Of a stretch of 64,000 nucleotides of DNA, positions 9,633 through 17,487 are shown one piece after another. The translations under genes and the position numbers were made by a program. A model generated the notes under the pieces. It was not told the origin of the DNA. It did not search any database and saw only the letters and a program-made list of their open reading frames with translations. Where the stretch lies: assembly GCF_030505195.1 (NCBI RefSeq), contig NZ_CP129672.1:4808501-4872500 (forward strand), in the 5' to 3' direction. The first letter of the stretch is position 1, and each line of letters begins with the position of its first letter. This DNA is from Comamonas testosteroni (GTDB lineage: Bacteria > Pseudomonadota > Gammaproteobacteria > Burkholderiales > Burkholderiaceae_C).

Positions 9633-10082
9633 ATGGCTTCATCTTTGCCAGCAATTCCCGCCAAGCGCTATTTCACCATCGGTGAAGTTGCGGATCTTTG
9701 CGACGTCAAGCCTCATGTGCTGCGTTACTGGGAGCAGGAGTTTGTGCAGCTCAAGCCCATGAAGCGTCGTGGCAACCGACGCTACTACCAGCATCATGAG
9801 GTGTTGATGGTGCGTCGCATTCGCGAGCTGCTCTACGAGCAGGGCTTCACCATCAGCGGTGCACGAAATCGTCTGCGTGAACTGGTGACGGGTCATGGCA
9901 GGGCAGTCGAGCAGCAGCCGGTGCTTGTGCATCCGGCCCTGTCCCCTCAGGGCAAAGAGCTGGAGCAAAGCCCTTTGCTGGCTGCAATGCTGGAGCAGGG
10001 CTGCTCGGAGCCTGCCGGTGCCATGGGCATGGAGGAGGTCAAAGAGGAGCTTTTGCAGATCAGGGCGCTGCTTTCTCTTTGA
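9633..10082 (+). CDS. MerR-family transcriptional regulator
   Basis: The 149-residue protein has an N-terminal MerR winged-helix domain (FTIGEVADLCDVKPHVLRYW) followed by an arginine-rich region and a short effector region without the Cys ligands of metal sensors. It resembles the uncharacterised MerR protein that commonly follows ihfA in proteobacteria. I start at 9633 because the family N-terminus begins shortly after it; the in-frame extension upstream runs through repeat copy 3 and is rejected. Its target is unknown. The stop codon overlaps the presumed -35 box of the tRNA-Pro promoter. Confidence 0.9.
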   Translation: MASSLPAIPAKRYFTIGEVADLCDVKPHVLRYWEQEFVQLKPMKRRGNRRYYQHHEVLMVRRIRELLYEQGFTISGARNRLRELVTGHGRAVEQQPVLVHPALSPQGKELEQSPLLAAMLEQGCSEPAGAMGMEEVKEELLQIRALLSL

Positions 10083-10103
10083 CATCGAATTTCTGTGTAT
10101 AAT
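10079..10103 (+). promoter_or_regulatory. Promoter of tRNA-Pro
   Basis: A perfect TATAAT (10098-10103) lies ten bases before the tRNA, with TTGACA at 10079-10084. The 13-base spacing is shorter than the usual 16-18, so the -35 match may be fortuitous. Confidence 0.5.
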
Positions 10104-10112
10104 TCAAGTCTT

Positions 10113-10189
10113 CGGAATGTAGCGCAGCCTGGTAGCGCACTTGCATGGGGTGCAAGGGGTCGCGAGTTCGAATCCCGCCATTCCGACCA
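10113..10189 (+). tRNA. tRNA-Pro (anticodon GGG)
   Basis: The acceptor arms CGGAATG (10113-10119) and CATTCCG (10179-10185) pair fully. The anticodon stem CTTGC/GCAAG encloses ATGGGGT, giving anticodon GGG, which reads CCC. The T arm contains GTTCGAAT, with one A-C mismatch in its stem as I fold it. The 3' CCA is encoded. The length is 77 nt. Confidence 0.95.
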
Positions 10190-10195
10190 ATTAGA

Positions 10196-10232
10196 CAAGG
10201 GCTTCTGACTATCAAGTCAGAAGCCCTTTTTC
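10196..10232 (+). terminator. Terminator of tRNA-Pro
   Basis: A long perfect stem (AAGGGCTTCTGACT with AGTCAGAAGCCCTT) around a 4-base loop is followed by T residues. It begins a few bases after the tRNA. Confidence 0.92.
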
Positions 10233-11000
10233 TATTTCTGAGGTGATCCGGCGTGAAGTATTTGATGACGACTTCACTGTAGGAGTGGGTCTGATTTCGC
10301 CTGATTGCGTTCGCTCCAACGAGAATAGCGAGAATGGATGCGGTATTGATTCTTGGTTTCTTTGATATAAGAACGAAATGAAAAGAATTGCCAATTCCAG
10401 GCGAAAAAATCGAACTTCGGCTGTTTGAGTGATTTTTGAAACAAATTCTTGCATGCGTTGTGCTAGATTTGCAATCGAATCCAGTTGTTTGATGGTATTG
10501 CCAGGAGATCAGCCATCAACGCACGGCTTCGCATGCAAGGTTATGCGTCAAGAACACCGGCCGGAAACCGGAGGCTCCGCCTTGCTATCGTGGAAAGGAA
10601 AATCTCCAAATGCGCTGTGTCTAGCCTATAGCCGCTTCACAGCCTGTCCGCGCGATTTGTCTGGCCAGGGGCTGACCTGTTCACTCCTTCACCACGGCTT
10701 TGTGGTGCTGCGCCAGGCAAAGTCATGGGTTTTGACGATCAGGCAACAAGCGTTGCCTGAGCTTCAATCTCGCGTGCGGCGCTGGCATGACGCCAAAGGC
10801 CGTGATCAAGAGAATTACAGAACTCCGTGTGACGAGTTCTGAGGCCGTATGCGATGCCTTGCCGGGCAGCAGCGAGCCTGTCCGCATCAACAACCAGCTT
10901 CCGCGGGAACGACTTTCAAGGTTGCACCGATTGCTCTCGCCAGCGTTCTGGCGGGTCAGCTGTCGCATTGCCCGGTCGGAGCCCAATGAGAGGGATATCA
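10233..11000. other. 768-base non-coding stretch upstream of the lap operon
   Basis: I see no convincing gene here; the open frames in it lack family resemblance and ribosome sites. It contains several potential RNA hairpins, including TGATGG/CCATCA (10490-10518) and CAGGCAAC/GTTGCCTG (10740-10759). The GC-rich block around 10555-10585 has short complementary runs. The lap promoter and a long structured leader are likely somewhere in it. I compared it by eye with c-di-GMP-I riboswitch signatures and found no match. Confidence 0.5.
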
Positions 11001-12524
11001 ATGAAATTCAATCAGATTGCACAAGTGGTCGCCACCCTGGGCGTGGCATCGTGGGCCATGGCCGGCATGGCTCAGACGACCATGAATGCGCAACAGGCCA
11101 ACGAACAAGGCGTTGCACTGCAAAAAGTGGTGGAGCAGGCGCTGATGACCCACCCCGAAGTGCAGGCGCGCTTCCAGGATTTCACGTCGTCGGCTGAAGG
11201 TCAGAACGTAGCCCGCGGCGGCTGGCGTCCCCAGGTCACCGCCCAAGGCTGGGTTGGACGCGAGTGGCGCAGCCATATCCAGGATTCTCCATCGCAGAAC
11301 TGGAACCGCCCGGGCTGGAATCTGCAGCTGCGTCAGCTGATCTTTGATGGTTTCACCACCAGCAGCAATATCCGCCAGTTGGGCTTCGAGAAGCTGGCCA
11401 AGTTCTACGATCTGCGCGCGACCACCGAAAACCTGGCCAACGATGTCGTTGCGGCCTATCTGGATGTGCAGCGTTACCGCGAAATGGAAAAGCTGGCGCG
11501 CGAAAACTTCGGCACCCACCAGGTGACGCTGGGGCAGTTGCGTGAGCGCCAGCAGTCTGGCGTGGGGCGTGGCGTGGACCTGGAGCAGGCCAGCGGTCGT
11601 CTGTCCCTGGCACAGACCAATCTGATGACCGAGAGCAACAACCTCAACGATGTGATGCAGCGCTACCGCCGCGTGGTGGGCGAGTATCCGGCGGCCACGC
11701 TGGATCCCGCGCCCGAGGTGACTGGCAAGCTGCCTGTCTCCGGGGTTGCCAAGGATTTCGGCGATTCCCTGCGCGCCAGCCCGCTGCTGTTGTCCAAGCA
11801 GGCTCTGGTGCAAGCGGCCGAGGCCGGTCAGAAGGCGGCCAAGGGCGCGCACATGCCCAAGCTCGAACTGCTCGCTTCCACCGGACGCGATCGTGACCAG
11901 AACTCACCCGCCTACAGGGATGTGCAGAGCTCGCGGGTGCAGCTGATGCTGACCTACAACCTGTATCGAGGCGGTGCCGACGAGGCACGCCTGCGCCAGA
12001 CGATTGCCCAGGGTTATGCGGCGCAGGATGTGCGCGATTACACCTGCCGCAACCTCCAGCAGGAGTTGTCGATCACCTGGAACAATATGGCCCGTCTGCG
12101 TCAGCAAACGCCCTTCCTGCGTGAGCACGTGCTCTCCACTGCCAAGGTTCGCGTTGCCTACCAGCAGCAGTTCAAGATCGGTCAGCGCTCGCTGCTGGAT
12201 CTGCTGAACACCGAAAACGAGCTGTTCGATGCCCAGCGTGCCTTGGTCAATGCGCAATACGATCTGAAGAAGGCCGAGTACCAGTGGCTGACGCTGTCCA
12301 GCCAGATCCTGCCGGTGCTGGGACTTGCGCAGCCGCATGACGATAGCCGCCCGGATGAGCAACAGGCACTGACCTTGCCCGATGATCTGCTGCGCAGCTG
12401 CAAATCCTCGGTGCCGGACACCGCCAATCTGACGCCGGTGCCTTTCAGCGTGGGGGCCGAACAGGGTGCTCCTGCGCAAGCCCCTGCGGCAGCGCCGGTA
12501 CCTGCCGCGCCTGTGCGTCAGTGA
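11001..12524 (+). CDS. lapE: TolC-family outer-membrane channel of the adhesin secretion system
   Basis: The 507-residue protein is the outer-membrane exit duct of a type I secretion system. A signal peptide (residues about 1-25, ending near AGMA) precedes two outer-membrane efflux repeats rich in long helices. The ATG at 11001 has GAGAGGG just upstream; an in-frame extension is out of place before the signal peptide. The C-terminal 40 residues are Pro/Ala-rich. It is the first gene of a co-directional run with the ATPase, fusion protein, regulator and giant adhesin, which argues for a dedicated LapE-type partner and not general TolC. Confidence 0.9.
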   Translation: MKFNQIAQVVATLGVASWAMAGMAQTTMNAQQANEQGVALQKVVEQALMTHPEVQARFQDFTSSAEGQNVARGGWRPQVTAQGWVGREWRSHIQDSPSQNWNRPGWNLQLRQLIFDGFTTSSNIRQLGFEKLAKFYDLRATTENLANDVVAAYLDVQRYREMEKLARENFGTHQVTLGQLRERQQSGVGRGVDLEQASGRLSLAQTNLMTESNNLNDVMQRYRRVVGEYPAATLDPAPEVTGKLPVSGVAKDFGDSLRASPLLLSKQALVQAAEAGQKAAKGAHMPKLELLASTGRDRDQNSPAYRDVQSSRVQLMLTYNLYRGGADEARLRQTIAQGYAAQDVRDYTCRNLQQELSITWNNMARLRQQTPFLREHVLSTAKVRVAYQQQFKIGQRSLLDLLNTENELFDAQRALVNAQYDLKKAEYQWLTLSSQILPVLGLAQPHDDSRPDEQQALTLPDDLLRSCKSSVPDTANLTPVPFSVGAEQGAPAQAPAAAPVPAAPVRQ

Positions 12525-12561
12525 TGATTGCCGGCGTCTGGGGCATCTTTTGTGGGAGTTG

Positions 12562-12807
12562 ATGAACAACATGGATAAAAGCGATTCACCACCTTCGGAG
12601 CGGTCTTCCCGGCGGGAGTTATCGGCGCTGGATGCGGATTTCATCCGCGTTCTCGAGGACTTGATTGACGCCCTGCTTGCCAATGGGACCTTGCGCTTGA
12701 CGGATCTTCCGCCACAGGCGCTTGATAAGCTGAACCAACGCAAGCAGGCGCGCCAGCGCATGCGTAATTCGCTGGACCTGATTGATGACGACGAAGAGCT
12801 TTTATAG
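12562..12807 (+). CDS. Small acidic-tailed protein in the lap operon, unknown function
   Basis: The product is about 81 residues, hydrophilic, with no signal peptide or membrane segment. A helical middle (residues about 20-45) is followed by a basic stretch (NQRKQARQRMR) and an acidic end (DLIDDDEELL). A GGGAG lies three bases before this ATG; the ATG nine bases later (12571) is an equally possible start. It stands 37 bases after the TolC-type gene and 14 bases before the ATPase gene, so it is probably co-translated with them. I do not recognise the family. A role in adhesin secretion is inferred from position only. Confidence 0.7.
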   Translation: MNNMDKSDSPPSERSSRRELSALDADFIRVLEDLIDALLANGTLRLTDLPPQALDKLNQRKQARQRMRNSLDLIDDDEELL

Positions 12808-12821
12808 GTTGATTGTTGAAG

Positions 12822-15140
12822 ATGACCAAACCAGACGTTGAACCTACATTGGCATCGGTCAGCGGTACGGATGCGACCCAGATGGGAGGGCATGGTGCTT
12901 CGCCGCAAGCCGCTGCAGCAGCAGCAGCAGCAACGGAGCATGCCGGCCCGGCCTTTTTGGGTGCGCGCAGCGCGGGGCATGCGACGGCTGAGGGCTGGCG
13001 CATGCCGGCTCATGAGGCCCATGCCGATCCCTTGCTCGATTGCCTGGTGCAGCTCACCCACCTGCATGGCAAGCCCTATACGGCTCAGGCCCTGAGCAAT
13101 GGCCTGCCGCTGGTGGATCAGCGCCTGACGCCTTCGCTGCTGGCCCGGGCTGCGGCTCGCGCGCAGTTCAGCACGCGGATCGTGCAGCGCACTCTGGACG
13201 ATGTCCCCCAGGGCTTGCTGCCGGCGATACTGCTGCTTCACGGCGGCCGTGCCTGCCTGTTGCTCAGGGCGCAGGAGGGCGGTCGCGTCCTGCTGCAATA
13301 TCCGGAGTCGGATAGTCCTGTCGAGGTGGAGTTGCAGGCCTTGCTGCAGGACTACACGGGGCTGATGTGCTTTGTACGTCCGCAGTTCCGCTTCGAGCAG
13401 CGTTCCGTGCAGCAAGGCATGGAGCCTCGCAGCAGCCACTGGTTCTGGGCCGTGATTCTGGAGAACCGGCGCCTGTACCGCGATGCCTTGCTGGCCGCCG
13501 TGCTCATCAATGTCTTTGCGTTGGCCATGCCCTTGTTCAGCATGAATGTGTACGACCGGGTCGTGCCCAACAACGCGGTGGAAACACTGTGGGTGCTGTC
13601 CATAGGCATCTCTCTGGTGCTGATCTTCAACTTCGTGCTGACGACGACGCGTGCCTATGTTGTCGATGCAGCGAGCAAGCGTGTGGACGTGCAGCTGTCC
13701 GCGCAGATCATGGAGCGGGTTCTGGACCTGCGCATGGAAAGCCGGCCTGCATCCGTGGGCTCGTTTGCGGCCAATCTGCGTTCGTTCGAGTCCGTCCGCG
13801 ACTTCATTGCATCTGCCAGTCTCACGACGCTGGTGGATCTGCCCTTTGTGCTGCTGTTTCTGGTGGCGATTGCCTGGGTCTCACCCTGGATGCTGATTCC
13901 CCCCGTGGTGGCGATTGCCGCGATCTTGCTGGTTTCCTTCTGGGCCCAGGCGCGCATGGAGAGCCTGACGCTCAAGACCTTTCAGGCCTCCTCGCAGCGC
14001 AATGCGCTGCTTGTGGAGTCGCTGACCAATCTGGAGGCTGTCAAGACGCTCAATGCCCAGGGCGGAGTGCAGCGCCTGTGGGAGAGCTCCACCCAGTACA
14101 TCGCCTATATGGGCGGCAAGATCAAGTTCATCTCCTCGGGTACGGTGAACTTTGTTCAGACCTTGCAGCAACTGGTCACCATAGCGGTGGTCGTCATCGG
14201 TGTGTATCAGGTGCAGGATTCGGCGCTGTCCATGGGCGGCATCATTGCCGCCTCCATGATTGCGGGACGTTGCCTGGCGCCCTTCGGTCAGGTCGCGGGG
14301 CTGATGATGCAGTTTCACAATGCACGCACCTCGCTCAATTCCATCGACAACTATATGAAGATGCCGGTGGAGCACGAAGCCGACCGTGAGTTCGTCTCGC
14401 GTCCGGATCTGCGTGGCGCCATCGAGTTTCGCAATGTCAGTTTCAGCTACCCGGGAAGCGAGCAGGCCAGTCTTTCGGGCGTGAGCTTTTCACTGCGCCC
14501 CGGTGAGCGGGTCGGTATTATCGGGCGCATAGGCTCGGGCAAGACCACGCTTGAAAAGCTGGTTCTGGGCCTGTATCAGCCCAGCGAGGGCTCGGTGCTG
14601 ATCGACGGAGTGGATGCGCGACAGATAGACCCCGTGGACCTGCGCCGTGCCATCGGGCATGTGCCCCAGGATCCCATGCTCTTCTATGGTAGCTTGAAGC
14701 ACAACCTGCTGGTGGGGGCTCCGTTTGCCGATGAGTCCGATATGTTGCATGCGGCACGCATTGCCGGTGTGGATGAGTTTGTGGCCCGCAATCCCAAGGG
14801 CTACGACATGCTGGTGGGCGAGCGCGGCGAGTCGCTTTCCGGCGGCCAGCGCCAATCCATTGCGGTTGCCCGTGCCCTGATCAACGATCCGGCCATCTTG
14901 CTGCTCGATGAGCCCAGCAGCAATCTGGACAATCAAAGCGAAGTACAGCTCAAGCGTCGTTTGGAAGAGGCCGCCAAGGACAAGACCATTTTGCTGGTCA
15001 CGCATCGCACGGCCCTGTTGACCCTGGTCGACCGGTTGATCGTGATTGATGGCGGCAAGATTGTTGCCGATGGTGCCAAGGATCAGGTCATCGAGGCGCT
15101 GAAACAAGGGCGGATCGGTGGAGTAGGAGCGCGAGCATGA
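12822..15140 (+). CDS. lapB: Type I secretion ABC transporter/ATPase (LapB-like)
   Basis: This inner-membrane ATPase powers one-step export of the giant adhesin. An N-terminal C39-like region (about 60-200) lacks a convincing Cys-His pair, as in the non-cleaving domains that hold RTX substrates. It is followed by a membrane domain and an ATPase with Walker A GRIGSGKTT near 568, signature LSGGQ near 672 and Walker B ILLLDEP near 693. I choose ATG 12822 (772 residues); an in-frame TTG at 12813 is the alternative. The ribosome site is weak, so coupling to the preceding small gene is likely. The stop overlaps the next start. Confidence 0.93.
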   Translation: MTKPDVEPTLASVSGTDATQMGGHGASPQAAAAAAAATEHAGPAFLGARSAGHATAEGWRMPAHEAHADPLLDCLVQLTHLHGKPYTAQALSNGLPLVDQRLTPSLLARAAARAQFSTRIVQRTLDDVPQGLLPAILLLHGGRACLLLRAQEGGRVLLQYPESDSPVEVELQALLQDYTGLMCFVRPQFRFEQRSVQQGMEPRSSHWFWAVILENRRLYRDALLAAVLINVFALAMPLFSMNVYDRVVPNNAVETLWVLSIGISLVLIFNFVLTTTRAYVVDAASKRVDVQLSAQIMERVLDLRMESRPASVGSFAANLRSFESVRDFIASASLTTLVDLPFVLLFLVAIAWVSPWMLIPPVVAIAAILLVSFWAQARMESLTLKTFQASSQRNALLVESLTNLEAVKTLNAQGGVQRLWESSTQYIAYMGGKIKFISSGTVNFVQTLQQLVTIAVVVIGVYQVQDSALSMGGIIAASMIAGRCLAPFGQVAGLMMQFHNARTSLNSIDNYMKMPVEHEADREFVSRPDLRGAIEFRNVSFSYPGSEQASLSGVSFSLRPGERVGIIGRIGSGKTTLEKLVLGLYQPSEGSVLIDGVDARQIDPVDLRRAIGHVPQDPMLFYGSLKHNLLVGAPFADESDMLHAARIAGVDEFVARNPKGYDMLVGERGESLSGGQRQSIAVARALINDPAILLLDEPSSNLDNQSEVQLKRRLEEAAKDKTILLVTHRTALLTLVDRLIVIDGGKIVADGAKDQVIEALKQGRIGGVGARA

Positions 15141-16549
15141 GCGAGTCCCAATCGGAAAAAAAGCCGTCGCGCTTCATGAGTGCTCTCAAGGCGCGCTGGT
15201 CGCGGCTGGAGCGATGGCTGCTTGACGGCAGCGAGGTGGTAGGAACGCATCAGCCGGATGACCTCAAGGCCGACGCGCAGTGGGCGGCAGGGCAGCAACA
15301 GGCGCGCGGTTCGCGCCTGCTGATATGGGTGGCCTTGGTCACTGTGCTGGTTCTGCTGCTCTGGGCCTGCCTGGGGCGCATCGACGAAGTGGTGCGGGGT
15401 CAGGGCAAGGTGGTTCCTTCGCGCCAGGTTCAGGTGGTGCAGAGCCTGGACGGCGGCATCGTCAAGGAAATCCTCGTGCATCCCGGTGAGCATGTGGAGC
15501 AGGGTCAGGTCATCTTGCGCATCGATCCAACGCGCTACAGCTCGTCCCTGGGCGAGAACAAGGCCGAGCTGCTGGCATTGAAGGCGAAGGCCGCGCGTCT
15601 TCAGGCTCTGGCATCAGGCGAGCCATTCAAGGCTCCCGAAGATGTGCAGGCCATGGCGCCCCAGCTCGTGGAGATGGAGCGGCGCATGTGGGAGAGCCGT
15701 TCCCAGGAACTCAACACCAATGTCAATATTGCGCGTGACCAGTTGCGCCAACGCCAGCAGGAGCTGCGCGAAACCCAGGCCAACCGCGACCAGGCTTCCT
15801 CCAGTTGCAGCCTGACGTCCGAAGAGCTGTCGGTGACTCGCCCCTTGCTCAAGAGTGGTGCCGTGTCCGAGGTGGACTTGCTGCGCCTGCAGCGGGATGT
15901 GGCTCGCTTCTGTGGCGAGGCCAAGGCGGCAGGTGCGCAGATCGGGCGCATTCAGGCAGCGATTCAGGAGGCGGAGCGCAAGATTCAGGAGTCTGAGCTG
16001 AATATGCGCAATCAGTCTCGCTCCGAGCTCTCGGATACCCAGGCCAAGCTGGGGACCCTGGAGCAAGGCAAGGTGGCGCTGGAAGACCGCGTCAAGCTGG
16101 CCGAGGTCCGCTCGCCCGTGCGCGGCACGGTCAATACCTTGATGGCCAACACCATTGGTGGTGTCGTGCAGCCGGGCAAGGACATTCTGGACATCGTGCC
16201 GCTGGATGACACCTTGCTCATGGAAGTGCAGATCAATCCGCGCGACATCGGCTTCCTGCACTTCGGCCAGCAGGCGGAGGTGAAGTTCACTGCCTATGAC
16301 TTTGCCATCTACGGGGGCTTACAGGGCAAACTCGAGCAGATCGGGGCCAACACCGTGACGGACGAGAAAGGGAACTCCTTCTATGTCGTGAAGGTGCGCA
16401 CGGAAAAAGCCCATGTGGGGGATGACTCGCGTCCCATCATTCCGGGCATGCAGGCCGAGGTGCATATCCTTACCGGCAAGCGCACCCTGATGCAGTATCT
16501 GCTCAAGCCGATTCTGCGTGCCAAGTCCAATGCATTGATCGAACGTTAG
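15137..16549 (+). CDS. lapC: HlyD-family membrane-fusion protein (LapC-like)
   Basis: The 470-residue adaptor spans the periplasm between the ATPase and the outer-membrane channel. One membrane segment (about 57-76, LLIWVALVTVLVLLLWACLG) is followed by a lipoyl half-motif, a long coiled coil (about 140-310), and a C-terminal beta-barrel region with DDSRPIIPGMQAEV, typical of HlyD/LapC proteins. Its ATG overlaps the ATPase stop codon (ATGA), so translation is coupled. Confidence 0.94.
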   Translation: MSESQSEKKPSRFMSALKARWSRLERWLLDGSEVVGTHQPDDLKADAQWAAGQQQARGSRLLIWVALVTVLVLLLWACLGRIDEVVRGQGKVVPSRQVQVVQSLDGGIVKEILVHPGEHVEQGQVILRIDPTRYSSSLGENKAELLALKAKAARLQALASGEPFKAPEDVQAMAPQLVEMERRMWESRSQELNTNVNIARDQLRQRQQELRETQANRDQASSSCSLTSEELSVTRPLLKSGAVSEVDLLRLQRDVARFCGEAKAAGAQIGRIQAAIQEAERKIQESELNMRNQSRSELSDTQAKLGTLEQGKVALEDRVKLAEVRSPVRGTVNTLMANTIGGVVQPGKDILDIVPLDDTLLMEVQINPRDIGFLHFGQQAEVKFTAYDFAIYGGLQGKLEQIGANTVTDEKGNSFYVVKVRTEKAHVGDDSRPIIPGMQAEVHILTGKRTLMQYLLKPILRAKSNALIER

Positions 16550-16582
16550 TTCATGGATCGCCAACAAGTAAAAAGGAACTCT

Positions 16583-17221
16583 ATGAATGCCTTGCCTGTA
16601 TTGATGCTGACCCAGGATGCCACGCTGTGGCAGGAATGGCAGCAGATCGCAGGCCCTCAGTGGATGCCTGCGCGCGGCCAGAGTCTGGCCGATTTGCAAC
16701 GCTGGAAGCAGCAAGGCCGTACCGTGGTGGTGCTGGATGCAGCCTTGCCATCCTTGCCCGAGTCGACTGAGGCCCGCTGGATTGAGTTGTTGAAGGATCT
16801 TCAGGTTCTGGTTCTCAGCAACCGCCCCAGCGATGAGGAGGGCCGGAACCTGCTGTCGCGCGGAGCATCGGGCTATGCTCATGCGCAATCGGGCCCGGAG
16901 GTACTGTCGCGGATGCTGCAAAGCATGGCTGGCGGCAATATCTGGCTCGGGCGCTCTCTGCTGCAGCGCTTGTTACGTGATGTTGACGCCCGCCTGCCTG
17001 ATCAGGAGTCGGACTGGGCCGAGCCATTGTCGGCACGCGAGCAGGAGGTTGCACGTTATGCATCGCTGGGTGACAGCAATGCGGAGATCGCCGAACGCAT
17101 GTCCATCAGCGAGCGTACCGTGCGCGCCCATCTGTCTGCGGTTTTTGAGAAACTGCAGGTACAGGATCGGCTGATGCTGACCCTGAAGGTTCACGGTATC
17201 GGGCGCAAGCAACTGGCCTGA
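16583..17221 (+). CDS. LuxR-type response regulator with atypical receiver
   Basis: The 212-residue protein has a receiver-like N-terminal domain (about 1-125) and a C-terminal LuxR helix-turn-helix (LSAREQEVARYASLGDSNAEIAERMSIS, about 150-200). A candidate phospho-acceptor Asp is in VVVLDAALP, but the usual C-terminal Lys of receivers is not seen (GASGYAHAQS), so phosphorylation may not drive it. I start at 16583 because AAGGA lies at 16573-16577; the ATG at 16553 is less likely. It stands between the fusion-protein and adhesin genes, which suggests that it controls adhesin expression. No histidine kinase is adjacent. Confidence 0.88.
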   Translation: MNALPVLMLTQDATLWQEWQQIAGPQWMPARGQSLADLQRWKQQGRTVVVLDAALPSLPESTEARWIELLKDLQVLVLSNRPSDEEGRNLLSRGASGYAHAQSGPEVLSRMLQSMAGGNIWLGRSLLQRLLRDVDARLPDQESDWAEPLSAREQEVARYASLGDSNAEIAERMSISERTVRAHLSAVFEKLQVQDRLMLTLKVHGIGRKQLA

Positions 17222-17290
17222 GCCCGACCTTGGCGCAGCTGATGCCGACCTGATCGTCTCCGGTGCCTGCCGCTGTAGTGCCGGTTGCTG

Positions 17291-17333
17291 AAAAGCCTGA
17301 AGCCTGCATATTGCAGGCTTCAGGCTTTTTTTT
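17291..17333 (+). terminator. Terminator between the secretion operon and the adhesin gene
   Basis: A perfect 16-bp stem (17293-17308 with 17312-17327) around TAT is followed by a run of T. It separates the secretion genes from the adhesin gene, which therefore needs its own promoter between 17334 and 17487. Confidence 0.93.
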
Positions 17334-17487
17334 GATCTGGAGCAGCAGAGATCGAATAAAACAGATCCCGATTGGCTTTGACGCCAATAGTGCCCCGGGG
17401 TCTTGGCTCCTACCATGTCGGCTGGAATATTGGAGAGGTGCCTCTGTGCACCTTCACTTTTTAATCTGACTGGATAGGCAGAACCTC

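Noticed and set aside
10520..10600. Possible c-di-GMP riboswitch upstream of the lap operon
   Set aside because: Compared by eye with the c-di-GMP-I consensus; the GGCAAACC-type receptor and the conserved core are missing.
10429..10842. 137-codon frame upstream of the lap operon
   Set aside because: No ribosome site, no protein-like pattern, and it crosses predicted hairpins.
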